Source of the DNA: Marinobacter caseinilyticus
GTDB lineage: Bacteria; Pseudomonadota; Gammaproteobacteria; Pseudomonadales; Oleiphilaceae
Length of the DNA stretch: 64,000 bases
Direction: 5' to 3'
NCBI RefSeq assembly: GCF_011074955.1
Contig: NZ_WUQJ01000004.1
Span: forward strand, 266,946-330,945
A program made the translations under genes and the position numbers. Of the stretch, positions 1-8,277 are shown in pieces. The notes beneath the pieces are model-generated. The model had not been told where the DNA came from. It saw nothing but the letters and a program-made list of their open reading frames with translations, and ran no database searches. How positions within the stretch are numbered: position 1 is the stretch's first letter; every line of letters begins with the position of its first letter.

Positions 1-782
1 CCTTCCTGAATCGGGGAAAAGGCTATCTGGTAACCACCGGATTCGGTTCTGATGTGGCTGATGCAGATGATGGAGGCCCCGGATTCGCGAGCAATGTAGC
101 TGGGTGTGGTGATGCAGCCGGCCTGCACCCCGAAAAATGGCGTATACACCTCGGTTTTGCGGCCAAAGTCCTGGTCGCAGGCGTACCAGACCTGACCGCC
201 TTCTTTGAGAAACTGCATCATGTCCGGCAACTGCCGCTTGGTGAACGGCTGAATATTGAAGTGTCGCCGCCGCCCTTTTTCAATGGCGCGATCCAGCACC
301 GGGTTGTTATTGGGCCGGTACATATAACCCGGCTTGCTGAGCTGGCAGGCAATCAGTGGTAGCGCGAAATCGAGAATATTGTAGTGGCCACCAATCAACA
401 GCACGCCCTTGCCGCGGGCCTTGGCTTCCTCCAGGTGTTCCAGGCCGATCACTTCGACACTGGCCTGGTAGGGTTCCATGTCACGCCACCACGCATGCGT
501 GCTGGTCATAAAGCCCTGGGCACAGGACACAAAGCACCGCTCCACCAGTCGGTCCTGCTCGTCCCCACTAAGCTCCGGAAAGCAGGCCTGAATATTGGCC
601 TTGGCCACCCGATTACGGGATTTCAGTCGGCGATTCAGAAACCGCCCGATACCCTCGCCCCAGCGCTCCTTATTGGCCATCGACAACCGGGACAGGAGGT
701 ACAACCCGAACACGCCCAACCAGGCGGGCCATAAAGCGGGGTGCCACAGAGGGCGGGAGCGCTTACTGCTTTTCTTACTCAT
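1..782 (-). CDS. LpxL/HtrB-family lipid A acyltransferase (3' end outside window)
   Basis: Reads leftwards from an ATG at 782 and runs off the left edge, leaving 260 of the usual ~305 residues. A hydrophobic N-terminal segment (residues ~17-34) would anchor it in the inner membrane. The HX4D acyltransferase motif is visible as H133-YNIL-D138. Members transfer a secondary acyl chain from acyl-ACP to Kdo2-lipid IVA or a late lipid A intermediate at the cytoplasmic face. Family membership is clear. Whether this is the LpxL-type (lauroyl) or LpxM-type paralogue cannot be decided without the C-terminus. It is transcribed away from the rest of the window. Confidence 0.88.
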   Translation of the reverse strand, partial: MSKKSSKRSRPLWHPALWPAWLGVFGLYLLSRLSMANKERWGEGIGRFLNRRLKSRNRVAKANIQACFPELSGDEQDRLVERCFVSCAQGFMTSTHAWWRDMEPYQASVEVIGLEHLEEAKARGKGVLLIGGHYNILDFALPLIACQLSKPGYMYRPNNNPVLDRAIEKGRRRHFNIQPFTKRQLPDMMQFLKEGGQVWYACDQDFGRKTEVYTPFFGVQAGCITTPSYIARESGASIICISHIRTESGGYQIAFSPIQE

Positions 783-984
783 GGAAAGGGATCACTTGCG
801 GCATCGAATAAAACGATCAGCCAAAGGCGCCAGCTGACCAGGCAATGGTTCGACGCTCACAGTGCCACAAATCGGCAAAAGTTAACAGATGAGTCGCGGT
901 CAGCCGGGTCATTCCGGTGCTTGTCAGCGCCGGCAATTACGACCTATGCTGCAACAGACAACCGGCTAAAAAGGACATGACGCC

Positions 985-1407
985 ATGGAACCGTCTCTGA
1001 AAACGCTCGCCGCTGTTTCACTCATTTTTTGGTCGGTTGCGGGGTTCGCAGACACCCCCGCGCCGGAGGACGCTGCCGTTTACTTTATCTCACCGGAGGA
1101 CGGTCAGACGGTCAACTCGCCCGTCACCATACGTTTTGGACTCTACGGCATGGGCGTTGCGCCCGCAGGAGTAGATCGTACCGGTACCGGGCATCACCAC
1201 CTGCTGATTGACACCGACGTCCCGCTGCCGGCCGGCCGGGCGATTCCATCCGATGACCGCCACCGACATTTTGGTGGAGGTCAGACCGAGACCCGGCTTG
1301 AGCTGGCGCCGGGGCAACATACCTTGCAGTTACTGATCGGAGATATGCATCACGTGCCCCACCAGCCGCCGGTGATGTCAGAGAAGATCACCATAACGGT
1401 CGAATGA
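985..1407 (+). CDS. DUF4399 periplasmic protein
   Basis: A 140-residue protein with a Sec signal peptide (hydrophobic stretch ~7-20, likely cut after GFA at residue 22). The mature part carries the DUF4399 pattern: an opening 'YFISPEDGQTV' type strand, a GTGHHHLLID segment and a C-terminal HTLQLLIGD...H strand, rich in His. The start at 985 is supported by AAGGA about 10 nt upstream. No enzymatic role is established for the family. The His-rich core could bind metal, which is inference. It ends only 4 nt from the stop of the convergent oxidoreductase gene. Confidence 0.85.
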   Translation: MEPSLKTLAAVSLIFWSVAGFADTPAPEDAAVYFISPEDGQTVNSPVTIRFGLYGMGVAPAGVDRTGTGHHHLLIDTDVPLPAGRAIPSDDRHRHFGGGQTETRLELAPGQHTLQLLIGDMHHVPHQPPVMSEKITITVE

Positions 1408-1411
1408 CCGC

Positions 1412-2062
1412 TCAGTCAGCCGCCTCGCTGGCGATCTCCCGAAACGCCTCCACCAGCGTGGCCGGCTCTTGTGCACCGGCAATCATGTAGCGCCCATTGA
1501 CGATGAACGCCGGCACGCCGGATACGCCCGCCTGTTTATACAGGCGCTCCTCGGCGACCACCTCATCGGCAAACTGTCCGGACGCCAGCACCTCGGCCGC
1601 CGCTTCACCCGAGAGCCCGACGGACTCCGCCGCGTCCCGCAACACCTCTCGATCAGCTGGATTCCTGGCGTGGCCAAAGTAGCTGTCAAACAAGGCCAGC
1701 TTCAGTTCGGTCTGTTTGCCCTGATCCCGCGCCCACATCAGCAGGCGATGGGCGTCAAAGGTATCCTGGGCACGGCGCTCCTGCGCTTTGTTGAAATTCA
1801 GCCCAAGCCCGGCCGCAAGCGTCATCAGGTTGGTCTGAGCGGCACGGGTATCCGCCGCACTCTGACCGTATTTATTGCACAAATGTTCTAGAATCGGTTC
1901 ACCTTCCGGCGGCATATCAGGATTAAGCCGAAAGGCTTTCCACTCGATCTTGAACGCCAATTCGCCGTCGAGTTCCGCCATCGCCTGTTCCAGGCGCTTG
2001 TACCCGATAGCGCACCAGGGGCAGGCCACATCAGACACAATGTCGATTTGCAGGGTCTTCAT
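1412..2062 (-). CDS. FrnE-like DsbA-family thiol oxidoreductase
   Basis: 216 residues with a thioredoxin-fold active site CPWC (C14, C17) directly after the first strand, the all-alpha insertion typical of DsbA/FrnE proteins, and the cis-Pro loop GVSGVPAF near residue 180. There is no signal peptide, so it acts in the cytoplasm, unlike DsbA itself. I chose the ATG at 2062 because GGAG lies 6 nt upstream; the frame stays open to 2104 but that start would overlap the deaminase gene. It lies 31 nt downstream of the deaminase and probably shares its transcript. Its substrate is unknown. Confidence 0.88.
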   Translation of the reverse strand: MKTLQIDIVSDVACPWCAIGYKRLEQAMAELDGELAFKIEWKAFRLNPDMPPEGEPILEHLCNKYGQSAADTRAAQTNLMTLAAGLGLNFNKAQERRAQDTFDAHRLLMWARDQGKQTELKLALFDSYFGHARNPADREVLRDAAESVGLSGEAAAEVLASGQFADEVVAEERLYKQAGVSGVPAFIVNGRYMIAGAQEPATLVEAFREIASEAAD

Positions 2063-2093
2063 CGTCGGCTCCATTACTTGTTCACCAATGTTT

Positions 2094-2534
2094 TCATTCA
2101 CCAATATCTTCGTTCCAGAGTTCGGGGCTTTGCTGGATAAATGCCGCCATCAAGGCCTGACACTGGGGATCGTTCAGCACCGTCACCTCGACGCCCCGCG
2201 ACCGCACATACGCCTCCGGACCGCAAAAAGTGTGATTCTCCCCCACCACCACGTGGGGAATCCCATACAGCAGCGCCGCACCACTGCACATATCACAAGG
2301 TGACAACGTGGAGTACAGCGTGGCCCGGCGATACTCCGCCGCTTTCAACCGCCCGGCGTTTTCCAGGCAATCCATTTCGGCGTGCAGCACCGCGCTGCCC
2401 TTTTGCACCCGACGGTTGTGGCCTCGCCCCACGATCTGACCGTCCAGTACCAATACCGAGCCAATAGGGATACCGCCTTCTGCCTGGCCTTTGCGAGCTT
2501 CGGCAATGGCGGCTTCAAGATAAGGATCACTCAC
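2094..2534 (-). CDS. Fungal-type cytosine deaminase
   Basis: 146 residues of the cytidine deaminase fold. Zinc ligands are H51 in HAE(53) and C80/C83 in PCDMC; E53 is the proton shuttle. The RGHN segment, QKGSA, LENAGRL and the C-terminal EDIGE match yeast Fcy1 cytosine deaminase closely, so deamination of cytosine to uracil in pyrimidine salvage is the likely activity. Creatinine or isocytosine deaminases are alternatives. The start is a GTG at 2534 preceded by AGGGAGG at 4 nt; an upstream ATG at 2552 would place the SD inside the gene. It is followed by the FrnE-like gene. Confidence 0.85.
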   Translation of the reverse strand: MSDPYLEAAIAEARKGQAEGGIPIGSVLVLDGQIVGRGHNRRVQKGSAVLHAEMDCLENAGRLKAAEYRRATLYSTLSPCDMCSGAALLYGIPHVVVGENHTFCGPEAYVRSRGVEVTVLNDPQCQALMAAFIQQSPELWNEDIGE

Positions 2535-2564
2535 AACGCCTCCCTTTATCATGCAAACCGAAAT

Positions 2565-2583
2565 GGGGCCCTTTCGTGGCCCC
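2565..2583 (-). terminator. Possible weak terminator after the VOC gene
   Basis: Inverted repeat GGGGCC / GGCCCC (2565-2570 and 2578-2583) with a 7-nt loop, just downstream of the VOC stop on the minus strand. It is followed by a broken T-rich stretch (ATTTCGGTTT), so termination is plausible but weak. Confidence 0.35.
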
Positions 2584-2591
2584 TATCAGTC

Positions 2592-2963
2592 TCAACCGAA
2601 GTGGAAGAAAGCGACTTTGTTGCCGTCCAGATCACGAACATAAGCGCCGTAAAACTGGTTGGGAATACGCTGACCCGGCTCGCCATCGCAGGTCGCGCCC
2701 AGGTCAATGGCTTTACGGTAAAAGGTGTCCACCGCCTCTTTGGAACCCGGATGAATCGCCACCATATTGCCATTGCCCGGATGGTTGGGCTGCCCGTCAT
2801 AGGGCTTGCACACCGCCAGCATTGGCGCACCCATGCTCTTACCAACGAAGGCAATGCGATCCATATCAAGCAATAGTTTTGCCCCCAGATCTGCCAGCAA
2901 GTCGCTGTAGAACGTTTTGGCTTTTGCCATGTCACTCACACCGATTGTCACGTAACCAATCAT
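2592..2963 (-). CDS. VOC (glyoxalase/bleomycin-resistance fold) protein
   Basis: 123 residues forming one vicinal-oxygen-chelate module pair: the N-terminal 'GYVTIGVSDMAKAKTFY' type beta-alpha unit and the C-terminal 'YGAYVRDLDGNKVAFF' unit with the DPDGN-like turn. Typical single-domain members bind a metal and act on small molecules or sequester drugs. Only the family can be called here. AAGGAT about 10 nt upstream supports the start. It is a single-gene unit upstream of the deaminase/FrnE pair on the same strand. Confidence 0.85.
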   Translation of the reverse strand: MIGYVTIGVSDMAKAKTFYSDLLADLGAKLLLDMDRIAFVGKSMGAPMLAVCKPYDGQPNHPGNGNMVAIHPGSKEAVDTFYRKAIDLGATCDGEPGQRIPNQFYGAYVRDLDGNKVAFFHFG

Positions 2964-3142
2964 TCGTGGTCATCCTTATTGTCGTTAAGTTGCGGTCAGT
3001 TAAGGCCTTGAGGTATTTGATTCACTCAATGGACGAGCCAGAGCCCATCAAGACCCACCAGATATACGCCGAGCTCGCCGTATTGATCAGTATTCAGGAC
3101 ATGGATCGCCGAAGGCAACGGTAAATTGTAACGGCGGCCACG

Positions 3143-3475
3143 TCAGGCCGGCCGGGGAGCAAACATGATAATCGCCATGCCCACCAAGGCGACAGCGGCT
3201 CCGGTCAAGTCCCACACCGTGGGCCGGACGCCCTCCACCAGCCACAACCACAGCAAGGCGGCACCGATATACACTCCACCATAGGCCGCATAGACACGAC
3301 CGGCAGCGGTGGGGTGCAGCGACAGCAGCCAGGCGAACAGCGCCAGGCTGATGGCAGCGGGTACCAGTAACCAGGCGCTTTTGCCTTCCCGAAGCCAAAG
3401 ATAGGGCAGATAGCAGCCGACAATTTCGGCCACCGCGGTCACCATAAACAGCCCAAGCGTTTTCAATTCAGCCAC
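3143..3475 (-). CDS. ynfA: YnfA family inner-membrane protein
   Basis: 110 residues with four predicted transmembrane helices, the normal length for YnfA/UPF0060, a relative of small multidrug resistance transporters. Characteristic elements are [10 protein letters not shown] in helix 1 and [12 protein letters not shown] in helix 3. Translation begins at a GTG that overlaps the end of the TauE gene by 8 nt, so the two are translationally coupled. Drug-efflux activity has been suggested for some homologues; nothing here identifies a substrate. Confidence 0.9.
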   Translation of the reverse strand: MAELKTLGLFMVTAVAEIVGCYLPYLWLREGKSAWLLVPAAISLALFAWLLSLHPTAAGRVYAAYGGVYIGAALLWLWLVEGVRPTVWDLTGAAVALVGMAIIMFAPRPA

Positions 3476-4253
3476 CCCCCGTTAATCCTTTCCACAGCCC
3501 GATCCCACTGATAACCAGTAATACGGTACCCAGCAGACGAAAAAACACCGGCGTCTCGGCATTCAGCATGCGTGTATGAAAACGCAACCCAATCACGTGA
3601 CCAATGGCCGCGCAGGGCAGCAACCAAAGATGATGGATTAACTGCAGATCGACCCCGGCCCAGACGAACGCCGCCATCTTGATGGTGACCAGAATAAACC
3701 AGAGCGCAAACAGCGTATCCCGCAGACGCTCCTTGGGCAGATGTTGGGCCACCACCGCAATGATCAGCGGCGCGCCAATAAGCGACGTACCACTGATGTA
3801 GCCGCCCAGCATCAGAAAGGCGGCATCCACCACTTTGCTGTTACTCCGAAAGGGGCGGTCCAGTATGTAGGACACTGAGTACAAGCCCACAATGGAAAAG
3901 ATGATCACGCTCATGACATGGGCCGGCAGGGTCAGCAAGCCAAAAACGCCGATCAACTTGGGCACAATCATGATGGCCAGAATGCGCCACAGGTACGCCC
4001 AGTCCACGGTGCTCGGCGCCGGCCCGGAAACCTGAGCCTGGCGGTTACGGTTGTTGAGCGCAATCGTCAGCGAGGAAAACACCAGCAGGTGCACCGCAAT
4101 GATCGGCAAGTACACCAGCGGCTGGTTGCTCACCAACAGCAAAAACGGCAGTGAGAGCACAGCGCCGCCAAAACCCAGGCCAGAGCGGACGAAACCACTC
4201 CAGATAAATATCAGGCCAATCAGAGCGTACTGGTAGGGCAACAGGTCGGACAT
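3468..4253 (-). CDS. TauE/SafE-family membrane transporter
   Basis: 261 residues, about eight hydrophobic helices arranged as two repeats, with the family glycine-rich segments [12 protein letters not shown] (residues ~20-31) and [13 protein letters not shown]. The family exports sulfite, sulfoacetate and other organic anions, but a gene this isolated from sulfur metabolism gives no substrate. It is the first gene of a two-gene unit with ynfA and is divergent from the radical SAM gene; the 192-nt gap between them holds both promoters. Confidence 0.85.
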   Translation of the reverse strand: MSDLLPYQYALIGLIFIWSGFVRSGLGFGGAVLSLPFLLLVSNQPLVYLPIIAVHLLVFSSLTIALNNRNRQAQVSGPAPSTVDWAYLWRILAIMIVPKLIGVFGLLTLPAHVMSVIIFSIVGLYSVSYILDRPFRSNSKVVDAAFLMLGGYISGTSLIGAPLIIAVVAQHLPKERLRDTLFALWFILVTIKMAAFVWAGVDLQLIHHLWLLPCAAIGHVIGLRFHTRMLNAETPVFFRLLGTVLLVISGIGLWKGLTGGG

Positions 4254-4445
4254 ATCTACCTTTTGTCAGGGCAACTCACAATGGGAGCTGCAAGGGTAAC
4301 GGTTCACACGATGAATGGGTAATCGTGAGGGTGCCACCGGCAACCTTGGCGCCGTGACATCGAGGCTGGGTCACCGTATCCCGCAGTGAGTGGTGACTGA
4401 CTTGCAAGCCGCAGGGCACCAGCGTATTCTCAAAATACTGTATGT

Positions 4446-5537
4446 ATGAACAGTTATGGTGAACGCATGCCTCCAACCCGAACCCGCGCCACGGAAAACA
4501 ATCCACACAACCGTTTTCAGCCCATCGTCACCGACCGGCACATCGACGATGACTGGTACCGGGACCCAGACGATGAGCTGAATCCCGACAGCCTGGCAAC
4601 GGCAGTCATCGATGAGCAGGTTAAGACCATCATCAGCCGCAATCAATCTCCGGACGTGCCCTTTGATCAGTCGATCAACCCCTATCGGGGCTGCGAGCAC
4701 GGCTGCGTTTACTGCTTCGCACGCCCAACCCACGCCTATTGGGACATGTCGCCCGGGCTGGATTTTGAAACCCGCCTGATCGCCAAGCCCAACGCCGCCA
4801 AGCGCCTGAAAGCTGAGCTCGACAAACCCGGATACCGCTGCTCCGCCATCGCCCTTGGCGTGAACACCGACGCCTATCAACCCATTGAAAAACAACGACG
4901 GATTACCCGCCAACTGTTGGAAGTGCTGTGGGAATACCGCCATCCGGTCACCATCATCACCAAAGGCGCGCTGATACTCAGAGATCTCGACCTGCTTTCC
5001 AGAATGGCCGCCGAGGGGTTGTGTTCCGTGCGAGTCAGCCTGACCACGCTGGACAATGACCTGAAACGGCGGATGGAACCCCGGACAGCCGCGCCGGCCA
5101 CCCGGCTTAAAATCATCCGGGAGCTCACCTCAATTGGGGTGCCGACCGGCATCATCATGGGGCCCGTCATTCCATTTCTGAATGACCAGGAACTGGAAGC
5201 GATTCTGCGGGCAGCCGCAGGCGCCGGGGCCACCCGTGCCAGCTGGATCATGCTCAGGCTGCCCCATGAAATAGCGGACCTGTTTTCAGATTGGCTCCAG
5301 CGTCATTTTCCCGACCGGGCCCGCCATGTGATGAATCGCATCCACGACCTGCGAGGCGGCAAGGCCTATGACAGCCGTTTTGGCCAACGGATGACCGGGC
5401 AGGGCCCCTACGCTGACCTGATCCGGCAACGCTTCGATCGGGAGGCGAACTTACTCGGGCTCAACCGCCAGGCGCAGGAACCGCTGAACACCGACCTGTT
5501 TCGCCGCCCCGGTGGCGAGCAATTGTGCCTTTTATAG
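4446..5537 (+). CDS. PA0069-family radical SAM protein
   Basis: 363 residues with a radical SAM [4Fe-4S] motif C83-X3-C87-X2-C90 (GCEHGCVYC) about 80 residues in. The SPL-like context 'NPYRGCEHGCVYCFARPTH' is typical of the PA0069 family, related to spore photoproduct lyase. The family function is unknown; a nucleic-acid repair role has been guessed from the SplB resemblance. The start could also be the ATG at 4467, which has GGTG 7 nt upstream. It is monocistronic and divergent from the TauE gene. Confidence 0.9.
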   Translation: MNSYGERMPPTRTRATENNPHNRFQPIVTDRHIDDDWYRDPDDELNPDSLATAVIDEQVKTIISRNQSPDVPFDQSINPYRGCEHGCVYCFARPTHAYWDMSPGLDFETRLIAKPNAAKRLKAELDKPGYRCSAIALGVNTDAYQPIEKQRRITRQLLEVLWEYRHPVTIITKGALILRDLDLLSRMAAEGLCSVRVSLTTLDNDLKRRMEPRTAAPATRLKIIRELTSIGVPTGIIMGPVIPFLNDQELEAILRAAAGAGATRASWIMLRLPHEIADLFSDWLQRHFPDRARHVMNRIHDLRGGKAYDSRFGQRMTGQGPYADLIRQRFDREANLLGLNRQAQEPLNTDLFRRPGGEQLCLL

Positions 5538-5626
5538 CTATTTCCCGGCGTTTTGGGGAATCCCCGTGGGTTTGGCAAATTATCACTACCGGCGCTTGTA
5601 ACAGGTCGTTTTATTACGTCTCTGCC

Positions 5627-5666
5627 TTGACGTTAATTGATCATTTTATAGACTAAAGCGTATGCT
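5627..5666 (+). promoter_or_regulatory. Candidate promoter for the CFA/GGR operon
   Basis: Two overlapping readings are possible in this AT-rich stretch. A housekeeping reading has TTGACG (5627-5632), a 16-nt spacer and TAGACT (5649-5654). An alternative has TGATCA (5638-5643) and CGTATG (5659-5664) 15 nt apart, which resembles promoters of RpoE-ChrR type ECF sigma factors as I recall them. The operon's start codon lies about 100 nt downstream. The rest of the 228-nt gap shows no gene. Confidence 0.4.
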
Positions 5667-5765
5667 ACAGAGAGACTGTGGGCGCTGCACGCAGCCTTGT
5701 CTGCATTCGGAGCCTGCAAAGCATCGGTAGTGGGAAGCAAGTGATAGATCAGGGAGCGAATCCTC

Positions 5766-7079
5766 ATGAACCACGGCACCAGTAAAGCTGAACCTTTGCG
5801 AGAGGGTCATTCACGGCCCAACGTGCTGGAAATTCCTGCCGCAAGGCAACACGTCGATAGAGGTCCCCATTCCTATGAGCGCTGGCTGATTGCCAAGCTG
5901 CTGCGTATGACGGGTAACCCACCCCTGCGATTTCAATTGTGGAACGGTGAAATCATTGAACCAGACGGGGCAACCGCAACCTTTACCATCCTGCTGAGCG
6001 ATCCCAAGGCGCTGTATCAGCTCGTCAGCAATCCGAATATGGCATTTGGTGATCTGTACAGCAGTGGACGGCTGGAAGTGGATGGCGATCTGCCGAACCT
6101 GATGACCACGCTGTATCGCTCAATCCAGCAGGCCAAACAGAGCTGGCCCAAATGGCTGGAAGCCATCTGGCGCAACCATCACCCACGCTCGACCGGTCTC
6201 TCCGAAGCCAAGGAAAACATTCATCACCATTACGATCTGGGCAACGAGTTTTATCAGCTCTGGCTCGACCGCGCAGAAATGCAGTACACCTGTGCCTATT
6301 ATGAAAGTCCGGACCTGACACTTGAACATGCGCAACTCGCCAAACTTGAGCACGTGTGCCGAAAGTTGCGGCTGCGCCCGGGCCAGGTGGTGGTCGAAGC
6401 GGGGTGTGGCTGGGGCGGACTTGCCCGTTACATGGCCAGCCAGTTCGGCGTCAAGGTACACGCTTACAACATTTCCAAAGAGCAGCTCCGCTATGCCCGT
6501 GACGCCGCCGAAAAACAGGGTCTGAGTCACCTGATCGACTACGTTGAGGACGATTACCGCAATATCGATGGCCAGTACGATGCCTTCGTCTCCATCGGTA
6601 TGCTGGAGCACGTCGGCAAGGATCACTACGCGGAGATGGCTCAGGTCATTCGACGCTCACTGAAACCCGAAGGCATGGCACTGCTCCACAGCATTGGCCG
6701 CAACCGCCCAATGCTCATGAACGCCTGGATCGAGAAGCGCATCTTCCCGGGCGCCTACCCACCCAGCATTGGTGAATTCATGGGCCTTTGCGAGAGCGGC
6801 GATTTTTCGGTACTGGACGTCGAAAACCTTCGCCTGCACTACGCCCAGACACTTGAGCACTGGATGACCCGGTTCGAACAGGCCCGGGATCAGGTAACCG
6901 AACTGTACGACGAACATTTCACTCGTGCCTGGCGGATGTACCTGGCCGGGTCGATCGCCGCCTTCCGGGCCGGCTCTCTGCAGCTGTTCCAGGTTGTGTT
7001 CACCCACGGCGAGAATAACGCCCTGCCCCAAAACCGGCGCTATCTGTACGATTCACCCGCTGCACCGGAGGCTCGTTGA
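5766..7079 (+). CDS. Cyclopropane-fatty-acid-synthase-family lipid methyltransferase
   Basis: 437 residues. It has an N-terminal lipid-binding domain of the CFA family, the hallmark HYDLGNEFY (155-163) and the SAM-binding motif VVVEAGCGWGG (208-218). Members use SAM to methylate or cyclopropanate cis double bonds of phospholipid acyl chains at the inner membrane. Length is slightly above E. coli Cfa because of a ~35-residue hydrophilic N-terminal extension. It is the first gene of an operon with the flavoprotein that starts 2 nt after its stop, suggesting that the methylated acyl chain is processed further by that enzyme (inference). Confidence 0.9.
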   Translation: MNHGTSKAEPLREGHSRPNVLEIPAARQHVDRGPHSYERWLIAKLLRMTGNPPLRFQLWNGEIIEPDGATATFTILLSDPKALYQLVSNPNMAFGDLYSSGRLEVDGDLPNLMTTLYRSIQQAKQSWPKWLEAIWRNHHPRSTGLSEAKENIHHHYDLGNEFYQLWLDRAEMQYTCAYYESPDLTLEHAQLAKLEHVCRKLRLRPGQVVVEAGCGWGGLARYMASQFGVKVHAYNISKEQLRYARDAAEKQGLSHLIDYVEDDYRNIDGQYDAFVSIGMLEHVGKDHYAEMAQVIRRSLKPEGMALLHSIGRNRPMLMNAWIEKRIFPGAYPPSIGEFMGLCESGDFSVLDVENLRLHYAQTLEHWMTRFEQARDQVTELYDEHFTRAWRMYLAGSIAAFRAGSLQLFQVVFTHGENNALPQNRRYLYDSPAAPEAR

Positions 7080-7080
7080 G

Positions 7081-8205
7081 ATGGAACACTACGATGTGAT
7101 GATCATTGGTGGCGGCCCTGCCGGCGCCACTCTGGCCTGGGCGCTGGAGGCCAGTGACAAGCGTATCCTGATCATCGACAAGCAGGCCTTCCCGCGCGAT
7201 AAAACCTGTGCCGGCTGGGTCACGCCGGCGGTCATGGACAGTCTCAGGATTGATCGGGAGGTCTACGCCCGCAGTCATACCCTGCAGCCTATCACCGGCT
7301 TTCGGATTGGCATGATGGGGCAATCGGCGGTCGACAACGACCATGTCGACATTGTCAGCTACGGTATTCGCCGCTGTGAATTCGATGCCTACCTTCTGGA
7401 CCGCGTGACGGCAGACAAGCAGCTCAGCACGCCGGTGAAGTCCGTTGAACGTATCGGCAACAGCTGGATCGTCAACGGCGAGTTCGAAGCGCCGTTATTG
7501 GTCGGTGCCGGCGGCCACTTTTGCCCGGTGGCGCACAGACTGGGCGAAGGTCCCGGTAGCCACGAGCTCGTGGTGGCCGCCAAGGAAGTGGAATTCGAAA
7601 TGACCCCGGAGCAAGCAGCCGTCTGCCGCGCCAGGGGCAACGTGCCCGAGTTGTGGTTCTGCCGCGATCTGAAAGGCTACGCCTGGGTATTCCGCAAGGG
7701 TAACTACCTGAACATTGGTCTGGGCAGGGAAGACAATCACCGCCTTACGGACCACCTCAACCGATTTGTCGACGAGATGAAACAGGACGGCCGCATTCCA
7801 CCCGACCTGCCGGGACGCTTCAAGGGACACGCCTACTTGTTGTATGGCCACGCCGAACGGCCGCTTATTGATGACGGGGTTATACTGATCGGCGACGCTG
7901 CGGGCCTGGCCTACACTCAAAGTGGCGAGGGCATCCGGCCCGCGATTGAGTCCGCCCTGATCGCCGCCGAAGTCATTCAGCACGCGCCCGATATGTCCGC
8001 GCGGTGCCTACAGCGTTATGGCGAGGCCATCTCCGAGCGTTTTGGTACCCGCGCGCTGAACGAGGACTCAGGCTGGCAGATACCCGACTGGATCAAAACC
8101 CCGTTGGCCGGGGGCCTGATGCGCTCGCACTGGTTCACGCGCAAGGTGGTCACTGAAAAATGGTTCCTGCACCAGCAAGTACCGCCCCTCAAACTCGCAC
8201 TGTAA
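7081..8205 (+). CDS. Geranylgeranyl-reductase-family FAD-dependent oxidoreductase
   Basis: 374 residues with a Rossmann dinucleotide motif GGGPAG at the N-terminus, the family segment FPRDKTCAGW (40-49), and a second FAD contact GDAAGLA...SGEGI near residue 275. Relatives reduce isolated C=C bonds in isoprenoid or archaeal lipids, or act as epoxidases/hydroxylases. The ATG at 7081 has GGAGG 8 nt upstream, sitting inside the end of the CFA-type gene; the longer in-frame extension is not needed. The coupling implies that both enzymes modify the same membrane lipid. Substrate unknown. Confidence 0.88.
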   Translation: MEHYDVMIIGGGPAGATLAWALEASDKRILIIDKQAFPRDKTCAGWVTPAVMDSLRIDREVYARSHTLQPITGFRIGMMGQSAVDNDHVDIVSYGIRRCEFDAYLLDRVTADKQLSTPVKSVERIGNSWIVNGEFEAPLLVGAGGHFCPVAHRLGEGPGSHELVVAAKEVEFEMTPEQAAVCRARGNVPELWFCRDLKGYAWVFRKGNYLNIGLGREDNHRLTDHLNRFVDEMKQDGRIPPDLPGRFKGHAYLLYGHAERPLIDDGVILIGDAAGLAYTQSGEGIRPAIESALIAAEVIQHAPDMSARCLQRYGEAISERFGTRALNEDSGWQIPDWIKTPLAGGLMRSHWFTRKVVTEKWFLHQQVPPLKLAL

Positions 8206-8212
8206 CGCTCGT

Positions 8213-8237
8213 CAAAAAACCCGGGGCAGTGCCCCGG
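8213..8237 (-). terminator. Rho-independent terminator of the choice-of-anchor I gene
   Basis: Perfect 7-bp stem CCGGGGC / GCCCCGG with a 3-nt loop (8221-8237). On the minus strand it is followed by GTTTTTTG. It lies about 40 nt after the minus-strand stop at 8278 and may also serve the plus-strand operon weakly. Confidence 0.8.
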
Positions 8238-8277
8238 CTTAGCCGATTAACCACCAATTCACACACACGCTTGCCTG

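Noticed and set aside
3029..3124. 31-codon ORF (plus) upstream of the ynfA stop
   Set aside because: No Shine-Dalgarno and no recognisable family; it lies in a short intergenic region and could arise by chance.
4371..4943. 190-residue minus-strand ORF
   Set aside because: Antisense shadow of the radical SAM gene, which has a clear cluster motif in the plus frame.
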